Origin: Bacteroidota bacterium
Lineage (GTDB): Bacteria; Bacteroidota; Ignavibacteria; UBA10030; UBA8401
Direction: 5' to 3'
Length of the DNA: 20,028 bases
Assembly: GCA_030824295.1 (NCBI GenBank)
Contig: JAVBYA010000045.1
Location: 1-20,028 of the forward strand
How positions within the stretch are numbered: position 1 is the stretch's first letter; every line of letters begins with the position of its first letter. Positions 13,802 to 20,028 of the stretch are shown piece by piece. The position numbers were made by a program, and so were the translations under genes. The notes below the pieces were generated by a model, which worked only from the letters and a program-made list of their open reading frames with translations, was not told the DNA's origin and did no database searches.

Positions 13802-14521
13802 ATGAAAATAAACCTGATACTAATCACTCTTTTCGTCATGCTTACGGGTGCTGCCCGGGCGCAGGTGAATGCAGAACGGCTGATCGTTACCATCGTTGAT
13901 GATTGGAACAGCAATACCGGCACCGTGATGCTGTTTGAACGCAATAACGGATCATGGAAGAAACTGCCGCTGCAGTTCTCTGTGATGATCGGCGAGAAGG
14001 GATTGGGATGGGGAACAGGGGTCCATCCGGATCAGACCGGAGAGTATATGAAACTGGAAGGGGACAAGCGCTCTCCGGCAGGTATCTTTGAATTGGATAC
14101 GGTGATGTACGGCCTGGCGCCCGATGCTCCGGAAGGGGTCCGCATCACCTACCGACAGATGACGGCAATGACGCGGTGCATCGACGACACCGCTTCCGTC
14201 CACTATAATACGATCGTGGAGGAAGGGTCGGTTGAGAAGGATTGGAACAGTGCGGAACGGATGCAGCGCGTCGATCCGGATTACAAATACGTGCTGAACG
14301 TACGGAACAACGCCGGTCAGCGCAAGGGGAAAGGGAGCTGCATCTTCTTTCACATCAATAAAATGCCTACCAGCGGCTGCACATCTATGGATGAGGAGGA
14401 TATGGTCACGCTGCTGCAGTGGCTCGATCCCCGGCAGAGGACCGCGGTCGTCCAGTTACCGCATACCGAATATCAGCGTCTGCAGCACGCATGGGAGCTT
14501 CCCAAACTATTGAACAATTGA
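13802..14521 (+). CDS. L,D-transpeptidase (YkuD family)
   Basis: A 239-residue exported protein with a signal peptide ending near ARAQ (residue 21). The YkuD catalytic motif is present in the C-terminal half: FFHINKMPTSGCTSM, with His184 and nucleophile Cys193 in the expected H-x8-Cys arrangement. An upstream RSPAGIFELDTVMYG segment matches the K/R-x-TP-x-G-x-F region of the family. Such enzymes form 3-3 peptidoglycan crosslinks or attach proteins to peptidoglycan in the periplasm; the exact reaction cannot be told. Penicillin-acylase-like and pyruvate kinase genes follow, the first after only 20 bp, so co-transcription is likely. It is divergent from the GIY-YIG cassette, with 56 bp between copy A and the start codon. 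No good Shine-Dalgarno is visible. Confidence 0.87.
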   Translation: MKINLILITLFVMLTGAARAQVNAERLIVTIVDDWNSNTGTVMLFERNNGSWKKLPLQFSVMIGEKGLGWGTGVHPDQTGEYMKLEGDKRSPAGIFELDTVMYGLAPDAPEGVRITYRQMTAMTRCIDDTASVHYNTIVEEGSVEKDWNSAERMQRVDPDYKYVLNVRNNAGQRKGKGSCIFFHINKMPTSGCTSMDEEDMVTLLQWLDPRQRTAVVQLPHTEYQRLQHAWELPKLLNN

Positions 14522-14541
14522 TCCCCTGACCGGTCAATCAT

Positions 14542-16950
14542 ATGCGCAAACTCAAGATCTTCATCGGTGTGACCCTCTCGGCCGCTGTCATTGCGGTCAT
14601 CCTGTTCTTCGTGCTCCGGTATCTGGTCGTGAAATCGTTCCCGGAGTATTCCGGTTCCGTTATCGCACCATCCCTTTCCGCACCCGTAACGATCAGAAGG
14701 GATGAGTACGGTATTCCTCACATCTCTGCAGAGAATGAATACGACCTCTTCTTCGCGCAAGGATACGTCCATGCACAGGATAGACTGTGGCAGATGGATA
14801 TCACCCGGCGTGCGGGTGAAGGTCGGCTGTCGGAAGTGCTCGGTCCCTCTACAGTGAAGTTCGACAGAATGCTGAAGACCGTCGGATTCGAACGGATCGC
14901 AGAACAGCTGGAGCGTCAGCTGCATCCGAAGTCCGCGGAAGTGCTGCGCGCATATTCCGCCGGGGTGAACGAATACATCCGGACGCACAAAGGGAAATAC
15001 CCGGTGGAGTTCGATATGCTGAACTATGAACCGGAGGAATGGACGCCTCGGCACAGTCTGATGATCTCGCGTCTGATGGCGTGGGAACTGAACATCTCCT
15101 GGCATGTGGATGTGGTGCTGGGGGAACTCATCGCCCGGCTGGGTGAGGAGAAGGCCCAGAAGGTGTTCCCGACCTATCCCGAGAATGCGCCGGTGATCGC
15201 GAAGAATGACGAGGCGGCGGAGAAGTTCATGCCGCTCCGGCAGTTCGCTGCGTTGCACGGTGAGTTCAAGGAGTTCTTCGGCACGACCGGCACACACATC
15301 GGCAGCAATTCATGGGCCGTCGCTCCTTCGCGTTCCGTCAGCGGAAAAGCAATGCTGGCGAACGATCCGCATCTGGGACTCTCCCTTCCGGCCAAATGGT
15401 ACGAGAACCATTTGAAAGGAGGGAACGTGAATGTCGCCGGTGTTTCTCTGCCCGGCACACCGCTCGTGGTGCTCGGACATAATCCGCGCGTTGCGTGGGG
15501 ATTCACCAACGTGATGGCCGATGATGCGGATTTCTTCTTCGAACGGATCGATTCACTCACCGGCGGGACGTATCTCTTCAAAGGGGAATGGAAGCCGGTC
15601 ACCGTCATCCATGATACCGTATGGGTGAAGGATTCCGCCTTCGTTCCGTTCGTCATCCGTTCAACACATCATGGTCCTGCGGTGAACGATGTGTACGGAT
15701 CGGAGAACATCACTTCCTCCGGATTCATCACGATGCAGTGGACCGGTTATGAGATGAGCGATGAACTGCACGGTATATACCTGGTGAATACGGCGCACGA
15801 CTGGCAGAGCTTTCTGAACGGAGTGCGGCAGTTCACTGTGCCGGGACAGAACTTCGTCTATGCCGACATCGACGGGAACATCGGTTTCCATCCCGGCGTG
15901 CGGCTGCCGAAGCGTGCGGGAAATAATCCGACCGCACCGTTCCGCGGATGGACCGGTGAGGATGAATGGCAGGGATTCATCCCGTTCGAACAGCTTCCCT
16001 CATCGTTCAATCCCCCCGAAGGGTACATCGCAACGGCGAACAATAAGACGGCCGCCAATACACCGTACCATATCTCCAATCTGTGGGAGCCGCCGTCCCG
16101 TATCCAGCGGATCCGCGAAGTGCTCGGGTCCAAGCCGAAACTCGATGTGACGGATTTCAAAGCGCTCCAGAATGACAACACCTCGCCGTTTGCAAAGGAA
16201 TTGACCCCGTTCATCCTTGATGCGTTCTCCCGTCAGCGGCCGGGTGACGATGCCGTTGCGACGGCGATCGACTATTTCCGTAACTGGAACTTCCAGCAGT
16301 CAAAGGACAATGTACCGACCGCCATCTTCGAGGTCTTCTTCCAGCATCTCAACCGCAACATCTATCAGGATGAGATGGGAAAGGAACTGTACGAGCGGTA
16401 CATCGTCCTCGCCAATATGCCGTACCGGGTAACGCTGGCGCTGTTGAGCGATTCGGCGAACGTCTGGTTCGATGATGTCACAACAGATTCGGTGGAGACG
16501 CGGGATTCGATCATCGTCCGGAGTCTGCAGGAAGCCGTGAACGAGCTGAGGGAAAAGTTCGGTCCCAGGATGAAAGAGTGGCGGTGGGGCCGGCTGCACA
16601 CCCTCACGCTGAAGCATCCCTTCGGCGACATCGACGTCCTGAAGAGCATCGTCAATATCGGTCCGTTCGAAGTGGACGGGTCCGGCACGACCGTGAACAA
16701 CGGTGAATACCGTTTCGGTGCGCCGTATGCCATGGTGCTCGGCCCATCCATGCGAAAGATCATCGATTTTGCGGATGTGGAAGGGGCCCTTTCCGTGATC
16801 CCGTCGGGACAGTCCGGTCAGCCGCTGCATGAGCATTACGGGGACCAGACGGCATTGTGGAAGAACGGCGCGTACCACCCGATGCCGATCGGCGACGAGG
16901 CGGTCGCAAGAATATCGAAGAATATTTTGTATCTTACGCCCGTTCAATGA
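14542..16950 (+). CDS. Penicillin acylase-family N-terminal nucleophile hydrolase
   Basis: An 802-residue Ntn amidohydrolase. An N-terminal membrane helix (about 5-30) would export or anchor it. The A chain starts VTIRRDEYGIPHISAENEYDLFFAQGYVHAQDRLWQMD, strongly typical. The autocatalytic site is GSNSWAV, so the mature B chain would start at Ser255, the nucleophile. Downstream ANDPHLGL, LPGTPLVVLGHNPRVAWGFTN, YADIDGNIGFHPGVRLPKR and a C-terminal GQSGQPLHEHYGDQTALW complete the fold. Family members cleave amide bonds of penicillins, acyl-homoserine lactones or similar acylated amines; substrate is not predictable here. It starts 20 bp after the L,D-transpeptidase gene. The stop overlaps an ATG (ATGA at 16947) of the frame leading into pyruvate kinase. 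Confidence 0.95.
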   Translation: MRKLKIFIGVTLSAAVIAVILFFVLRYLVVKSFPEYSGSVIAPSLSAPVTIRRDEYGIPHISAENEYDLFFAQGYVHAQDRLWQMDITRRAGEGRLSEVLGPSTVKFDRMLKTVGFERIAEQLERQLHPKSAEVLRAYSAGVNEYIRTHKGKYPVEFDMLNYEPEEWTPRHSLMISRLMAWELNISWHVDVVLGELIARLGEEKAQKVFPTYPENAPVIAKNDEAAEKFMPLRQFAALHGEFKEFFGTTGTHIGSNSWAVAPSRSVSGKAMLANDPHLGLSLPAKWYENHLKGGNVNVAGVSLPGTPLVVLGHNPRVAWGFTNVMADDADFFFERIDSLTGGTYLFKGEWKPVTVIHDTVWVKDSAFVPFVIRSTHHGPAVNDVYGSENITSSGFITMQWTGYEMSDELHGIYLVNTAHDWQSFLNGVRQFTVPGQNFVYADIDGNIGFHPGVRLPKRAGNNPTAPFRGWTGEDEWQGFIPFEQLPSSFNPPEGYIATANNKTAANTPYHISNLWEPPSRIQRIREVLGSKPKLDVTDFKALQNDNTSPFAKELTPFILDAFSRQRPGDDAVATAIDYFRNWNFQQSKDNVPTAIFEVFFQHLNRNIYQDEMGKELYERYIVLANMPYRVTLALLSDSANVWFDDVTTDSVETRDSIIVRSLQEAVNELREKFGPRMKEWRWGRLHTLTLKHPFGDIDVLKSIVNIGPFEVDGSGTTVNNGEYRFGAPYAMVLGPSMRKIIDFADVEGALSVIPSGQSGQPLHEHYGDQTALWKNGAYHPMPIGDEAVARISKNILYLTPVQ

Positions 16951-16982
16951 ACGGCACAGCATCAGTACTCAATGAAGGAACT

Positions 16983-18431
16983 ATGATCCAAGAGAAACGA
17001 AAATACGGAAGAACAAAGATCGTTTGCACGCTCGGTCCGGCATCCTCCTCGGTCGAGACATTGGTGAAGATGATCGAAGCGGGAATGGATGTGGCGCGGC
17101 TCAACTTCTCCCACGGTTCGCATCAGGACCACCTGGAGATGATGAACCGGGTCCGTCAGGCGGCAAAGATCACCGATGAACCGGTGGCCATCCTGCTGGA
17201 CCTGCAGGGACCGAAGATCCGCACCGGGAAACTGAAGGAACCGATGGAATTGAAGGAGGGGGAGCAGCTCACCATCACCATCGACGAGATGCTCGGCGAG
17301 AATCACAAGGTCTCCACCACGTACCAGCATCTGCCGACGGATGTGAAGCCGGGTGATACCATTCTGATGGACGACGGTCTGCTGCAGTTCAAAGTGATCT
17401 CGTCATCGGAACGGGAAGTGGTCGCCGAGGTCGTGCACGGCGGTACCCTCAAGAGCAACAAAGGGATCAACCTTCCCGGCGTTTCGGTGAGCGCACCGTC
17501 CATGACGGAGAAGGATAAAGAGGACCTGCTGTTCGGGATCGCGAACGATGTCGATTATGTGGCACTCTCGTTCGTCCGTTCCGCGCAGGATGTGGTCCAG
17601 CTCCGCGAGTTCATCATCACGCATATCGATAAACGGAAGAAACTTCCGATCATCTCCAAGATCGAGAAGGACGAAGCGCTGCAGAACATCGATGCGATCA
17701 TCCGCGAGTCGGATGGTATCATGGTGGCGCGCGGCGACCTCGGTGTGGAATGCAAGACGGAAGAGGTGCCGCTGGCACAGAAGATGATCGCCCGGAAAGC
17801 GAACGCCGCCGGCAAACCGGTCATCATCGCCACACAGATGCTCGATTCCATGATCGAGAATCCGCGTCCCACGCGTGCCGAGGCGAACGACGTTGCCAAT
17901 GCCGTGCTGGACGGTGCCGATGCGGTGATGCTGAGCGGGGAGACCTCTGTCGGCAAATATCCCGTGATCGTGGTGAAGACCATGGACACCATCGTGCGCC
18001 GCGTGGAAGAGGAAGGGAAGGATAAACTGTATCTGGAGGATGAGGTAGCGAGCGAACAGCATGCGGTGTTCAAAGGTCTTGCGCGTTCCGCGTGCATCCT
18101 TGCCAAACAGATCGATGCTGCCGCGATCATCTGCTTCTCGCATTCCGGCGCTACCGTGAAAGCCATCTCACGGTACCGTCCGAACGCTCAAGTGATCGGC
18201 ATTGCGGACCGTGAACGGATCCAGCGCCGTCTCAATCTGATCTGGGGCGTGCGCTCACTGCTCATCAAAAGTTTCGAAGTAGGGGAGACCGATTCGACCA
18301 TCGCCCGAGTGAACATCTCGCTCACCGAGCTGGGATATCTGAAGAAGGGGGATTATGTGGTCATCACCGCAGGCATCCCGCTGATGTCGCGGAATACGAC
18401 GAACATGATCAAGGTCGAGCGCATCCAGTAA
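16983..18431 (+). CDS. pyk: Pyruvate kinase
   Basis: This is the last step of glycolysis: phosphoenolpyruvate and ADP give pyruvate and ATP, with Mg2+. From MIQEKRKYGRTKIVCTLGPA the protein is 482 residues, normal for the family. It has the A-domain start GMDVARLNFSHG (34-45), LLDLQGPKIRTG followed by the B-domain (about 77-167), the PIISKIEKDEAL signature with catalytic Lys226, VARGDLGVE (248-256), ATQMLDSMIENPRPTRAE and DGADAVMLSGET. The C-domain (about 345-480) has SHSGATVKAISRYRPN and ends GIPLMSRNTTNMIKVERIQ. GAAGGAA just before ATG at 16983 supports this start; an alternative ATG at 16947 overlaps the acylase stop (ATGA) and could be used by coupling. The frame upstream of that is antisense-like residue and not credible. 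A strong terminator follows. Confidence 0.97.
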   Translation: MIQEKRKYGRTKIVCTLGPASSSVETLVKMIEAGMDVARLNFSHGSHQDHLEMMNRVRQAAKITDEPVAILLDLQGPKIRTGKLKEPMELKEGEQLTITIDEMLGENHKVSTTYQHLPTDVKPGDTILMDDGLLQFKVISSSEREVVAEVVHGGTLKSNKGINLPGVSVSAPSMTEKDKEDLLFGIANDVDYVALSFVRSAQDVVQLREFIITHIDKRKKLPIISKIEKDEALQNIDAIIRESDGIMVARGDLGVECKTEEVPLAQKMIARKANAAGKPVIIATQMLDSMIENPRPTRAEANDVANAVLDGADAVMLSGETSVGKYPVIVVKTMDTIVRRVEEEGKDKLYLEDEVASEQHAVFKGLARSACILAKQIDAAAIICFSHSGATVKAISRYRPNAQVIGIADRERIQRRLNLIWGVRSLLIKSFEVGETDSTIARVNISLTELGYLKKGDYVVITAGIPLMSRNTTNMIKVERIQ

Positions 18432-18451
18432 CGGCGGAGGTGCGGGAATGG

Positions 18452-18487
18452 AAAAAGGGCCGGCGTGATCGCTGACCCTTTTTTTTT
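18452..18487. terminator. Intrinsic terminator after pyruvate kinase
   Basis: AAAAAGGG (18452-18459) pairs with CCCTTTTT (18475-18482), with an inner GCG/CGC helix and TGAT loop, and the T-run continues to 18487. It lies about 20 bp after the pyk stop. Because A and T runs flank the stem it can also end the transcript of the convergent 51-residue gene. Confidence 0.85.
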
Positions 18488-18488
18488 C

Positions 18489-18644
18489 TTACAATCCGTT
18501 CTCGGAGATGTAATCGTTGGTGTCGTACCGGACGTTCTCGCGGTTACGTTCTGTTTCGTCCATCTTCTTTTTGATGAGGATCGGGATAGCGACGACACCG
18601 GCAATGATGGCGGTCCATTTGACCACTTTCAGTAATTGTTTCAT
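18489..18644 (-). CDS. Small single-helix membrane protein (51 aa)
   Basis: An uninterrupted 51-codon frame from ATG at 18644 to TAA. The protein begins MKQLLKVVKWTAIIAGVVAI, with one hydrophobic helix (about residues 10-24) preceded by lysines, then a positive KKK and a soluble tail rich in charged residues (MDETERNRENVRYDTNDYIS, ending ENGL). Lysine-flanked helix plus a polar tail is typical of real single-pass proteins, and a terminator is placed right after its stop. Family and function are unknown. There is no obvious Shine-Dalgarno, as for many genes here. It is convergent with pyruvate kinase and divergent from the CWC-domain gene. Confidence 0.72.
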   Translation of the reverse strand: MKQLLKVVKWTAIIAGVVAIPILIKKKMDETERNRENVRYDTNDYISENGL

Positions 18645-18820
18645 ACCACACGTGTAGGGATTGGAGTGATGGGGTCTGTGATTGTTGTGTATGGAATAAA
18701 ATACAAAAAAATTGAATCTTGTGTGAGCAAAATCATACAGGAACGGATTTTATGTTCCGCCGGTACCGCGGCCCCCGCGGTCCGTTCTTCTGCCAACGTT
18801 CCCGGACGTGCGGTATACCG

Positions 18821-19030
18821 ATGAATGACACTGAATTGCCCAAGAACACCGTTTGCAGCCGATGCGGCCGTTCCTTCCATTGCGGTATAGAGGGTGGCGG
18901 CGAGGAATGCTGGTGTTTTTCCGTACCGTTGCTCACCGTGTTCCGTGAAGGAGAAGGGTGCTATTGCCCGGAATGTCTTGCAATCGTGTCCAAAGAAGGG
19001 TCCGCGACCGGACCATCGCAGATTCCCTGA
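18821..19030 (+). CDS. Cysteine-rich CWC-family protein
   Basis: A 69-residue protein from MNDTELPKNTVCSRCG. Eight cysteines occur in the order C12-x2-C15, C21, C30-W-C32 and C47-x-C49-x2-C52. The WCF (31-33) and CYCPECL (47-53) words match the small cysteine-rich CWC domain, presumed to bind zinc. Function is unknown. An in-frame start at 18719 would add 34 residues of Arg/Cys-rich sequence that does not look like coding sequence, so the start at 18821 is preferred. Between 18645 and 18820 I see nothing beyond AT-rich leader sequence. Confidence 0.75.
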   Translation: MNDTELPKNTVCSRCGRSFHCGIEGGGEECWCFSVPLLTVFREGEGCYCPECLAIVSKEGSATGPSQIP

Positions 19031-19033
19031 CGT

Positions 19034-19062
19034 TTGCATACGAAATCAATTATTCCTACTAT
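19034..19062 (+). promoter_or_regulatory. Putative promoter of the receiver operon
   Basis: TTGCAT (19034-19039), a 17-nt spacer and TACTAT (19057-19062) lie 41 bases before the CheY-like start. This same TTGCAT-N17-TAC[CT]AT layout is seen before the DUF2085 gene. Matches to consensus are modest. Confidence 0.38.
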
Positions 19063-19103
19063 CTACAGAAGCACACTGAAAACGCCGATACATTATTACT
19101 CCT

Positions 19104-19469
19104 ATGAAAAAAGCCCTGATCGTCGATGATTCCGCTTATAATAGAACACTGCTCAATGCCATCCTCCGGAAGAAGGGGCTGCTGGTAGAGACTTCGGATA
19201 ACGGGGAGGATGCTGTCGGGAAGTTCCAGATCATGCAGCCGGATATCGTCTTTTTGGACTATATCATGCCGAAGAAATCGGGTGTGGAGGCGCTGGCAGA
19301 GATGAAGCAGATGAACCCGAACTTCATCGGGGTGATGCTCACCTCGATATCGTCCGCGGATGACGTCCAGGCGGCGAAAACTGCCGGGGCGAATGCCTAT
19401 ATCCTGAAACCGTATGAAGCGGAGAAGATCTATCAAGTGCTGACCAAATTCAAAATCACGGAAGAATGA
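19104..19469 (+). CDS. CheY-like single-domain response regulator
   Basis: A 121-residue stand-alone receiver domain. The acidic pocket Asp8-Asp9 (ALIVDDS), phospho-acceptor Asp52 (FLDYIMPKKSG), Thr80 (VMLTS) and Lys102 (ILKPYE) are all in place, so it should be phosphorylated by a histidine kinase. No output domain follows, so it acts by binding a partner. The stop overlaps the start of the zinc-ribbon gene (ATGA), and that gene overlaps the next, so the three form one translationally coupled operon. The MshEN-like third gene suggests a link to type IV pilus or secretion control. No kinase is nearby; the one at 4197-5393 is 14 kb away and not evidently related. Confidence 0.95.
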   Translation: MKKALIVDDSAYNRTLLNAILRKKGLLVETSDNGEDAVGKFQIMQPDIVFLDYIMPKKSGVEALAEMKQMNPNFIGVMLTSISSADDVQAAKTAGANAYILKPYEAEKIYQVLTKFKITEE

Positions 19470-19798
19470 TGAATCAGAACTTCTTCTGTCCGACCTGCAA
19501 CCGGAAGTACCTCGACCCCCCGTTCCTTTGTATCGACTGCGGTACGGAACTGGGATGGAAGTGCACGTCGTGCCATCATGGGAATCCGCTGGTGTACCGC
19601 CGGTGCGGGAAGTGCGGCATCACGATCCCTTCGGTCGTGGCCGCCATGATCAATGAAGGGAAGCAGCTGCGCATCATCAACATACCGCAGTACACCGATA
19701 CCGAGATCAACGAACTGCTGGAAGAAGGGGAACGGCTCACGGCGCGCCGTCATGTGCAGACGCTCACACAGGACGATCTCGATAAAATGTTCGAATGA
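19466..19798 (+). CDS. Zinc-ribbon protein in receiver operon
   Basis: A 110-residue protein. Four Cys-x2-Cys pairs (8/11, 22/25, 33/36, 47/50) form two predicted zinc ribbons in the first half: FFCPTCNRKY, FLCIDCGTEL, WKCTSCHHGN and RRCGKCGITI. The C-terminal half (about 58-110) is helical and charged (DTEINELLEEGERLT, TLTQDDLDKMFE) without cysteines; the LTQDDLDKMF tail looks like a short binding helix. Function is not known; it may be an adaptor between the receiver and the product of the next gene. Start and stop both overlap neighbouring genes by 4 bases (ATGA), which fixes it as part of the operon. Confidence 0.85.
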   Translation: MMNQNFFCPTCNRKYLDPPFLCIDCGTELGWKCTSCHHGNPLVYRRCGKCGITIPSVVAAMINEGKQLRIINIPQYTDTEINELLEEGERLTARRHVQTLTQDDLDKMFE

Positions 19799-20028
19799 CC
19801 ATGTTCTCACGAGAAGACATCATATTCCGCGACTATTGCCTTGCCAACAACATCCTCAACGAGGAACGCTGGAAGCAGTTCACGGACATTGCCAGCAATC
19901 ACGGCATGAACGACGGGTTCACAAAGACCCTGATCGATTTCAAATTCTTCACCTCGGAAGAATTGGTGATACATCTCGGTGCGGCGTTCAATCTTCCGGT
20001 GATGAAGCTGTATGCCGAGACCAGTTCC
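19795..20028 (+). CDS. MshEN/GspE N-terminal-domain-like protein (3' end outside window)
   Basis: An open frame of 78 codons running off the window. It begins MTMFSREDIIFRDYCLANN (a second ATG is two codons in) and continues with DFKFFTSEELVIHLGAAFNLPVMKL (49-72). That pattern, an acidic helix, then L-x-x-x-L-A-x-x-F-x-[LI]-P, is that of the N-terminal MshEN/GspE domain found before type II secretion and type IV pilus ATPases and in some c-di-GMP-binding regulators. Whether an ATPase follows cannot be seen here. It overlaps the stop of the zinc-ribbon gene by 4 bases, so it is translated from the same mRNA as the CheY-like protein. Confidence 0.6.
   Translation, partial: MTMFSREDIIFRDYCLANNILNEERWKQFTDIASNHGMNDGFTKTLIDFKFFTSEELVIHLGAAFNLPVMKLYAETSS

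Noticed and set aside
13684..13944. 87-residue N-terminal extension of the GIY-YIG protein
   Set aside because: It is translated from copy A and from the antisense of the L,D-transpeptidase gene; the GIY-YIG domain starts at MFFLYIL.
16857..16982. Extended pyruvate kinase start inside the acylase gene
   Set aside because: The extra residues are a shifted reading of the acylase C-terminus; the family starts near RRTKIVCTLGPA and a GAAGGAA precedes the ATG at 16983.

Overview
The window looks like chromosomal DNA from a Gram-negative bacterium of the Bacteroidota/Chlorobiota/Ignavibacteriota (FCB) group. The reasons are a TonB-dependent receptor with an N-terminal carboxypeptidase-like regulatory domain, a DUF4199-type membrane protein, a MerR-type regulator of the sort common in Bacteroidota, weak or absent Shine-Dalgarno sequences before many genes, and promoter-like sites of the TTG-N19/20-TAnnTTTG type. 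Some sites (purA) look more like the general TTGACA/TATAAT pattern, so an early-branching member is likelier than a classical Bacteroides. This placement is inference. Most of the window is ordinary, densely coding, moderately GC-rich sequence.

Layout. 1-2253: 3' part of a TonB-dependent outer-membrane receptor. 2354-3100 (-): periplasmic TPR protein. 3211-4156 (+): two overlapping membrane-protein genes (DUF2085-like, DUF4199-like). 4197-6729 (-): purA followed by a membrane histidine kinase. 6891-8780 (+): ECF-type sigma factor, a secreted toast-rack/LiaF-like protein and a two-helix small membrane protein. 8787-11357 (-): large TPR lipoprotein with a CHAT-like C-terminus that has lost the catalytic motifs. 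11441-12562 (-): predicted outer-membrane beta-barrel protein. 12774-13184 (+): MerR-type regulator. 13271-13745 (-): tRNA-Pro(GGG), with a small AT-rich GIY-YIG endonuclease gene between two extra, altered copies of the tRNA 5' half. 13802-18431 (+): L,D-transpeptidase, penicillin-acylase-family hydrolase and pyruvate kinase. 18489-18644 (-): 51-residue membrane protein. 18821-19030 (+): CWC cysteine-rich protein. 19104 to the end (+): CheY-like receiver, zinc-ribbon protein and the start of a protein resembling a GspE/PilB N-terminal domain, translationally overlapping.

The most unusual part is 13271-13745. Two 56-58 bp sequences copy the 5' half of the adjacent tRNA-Pro up to its anticodon loop, but replace the short D-loop by a longer palindromic block. 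They flank a GIY-YIG gene whose start lies 4 bp after one copy and whose stop codon is inside the other copy. The gene is about 36% G+C in a mid-fifties background. This fits a small tRNA-derived mobile cassette that targets the tRNA gene. A second unusual item is the CHAT-like lipoprotein without the His/Cys dyad.

How genes may work together: the rest is mainly housekeeping (purA, pyruvate kinase, tRNA), envelope functions (TonB receptor, TPR proteins, L,D-transpeptidase, acylase, beta-barrel) and signalling (histidine kinase, sigma factor, receiver operon).
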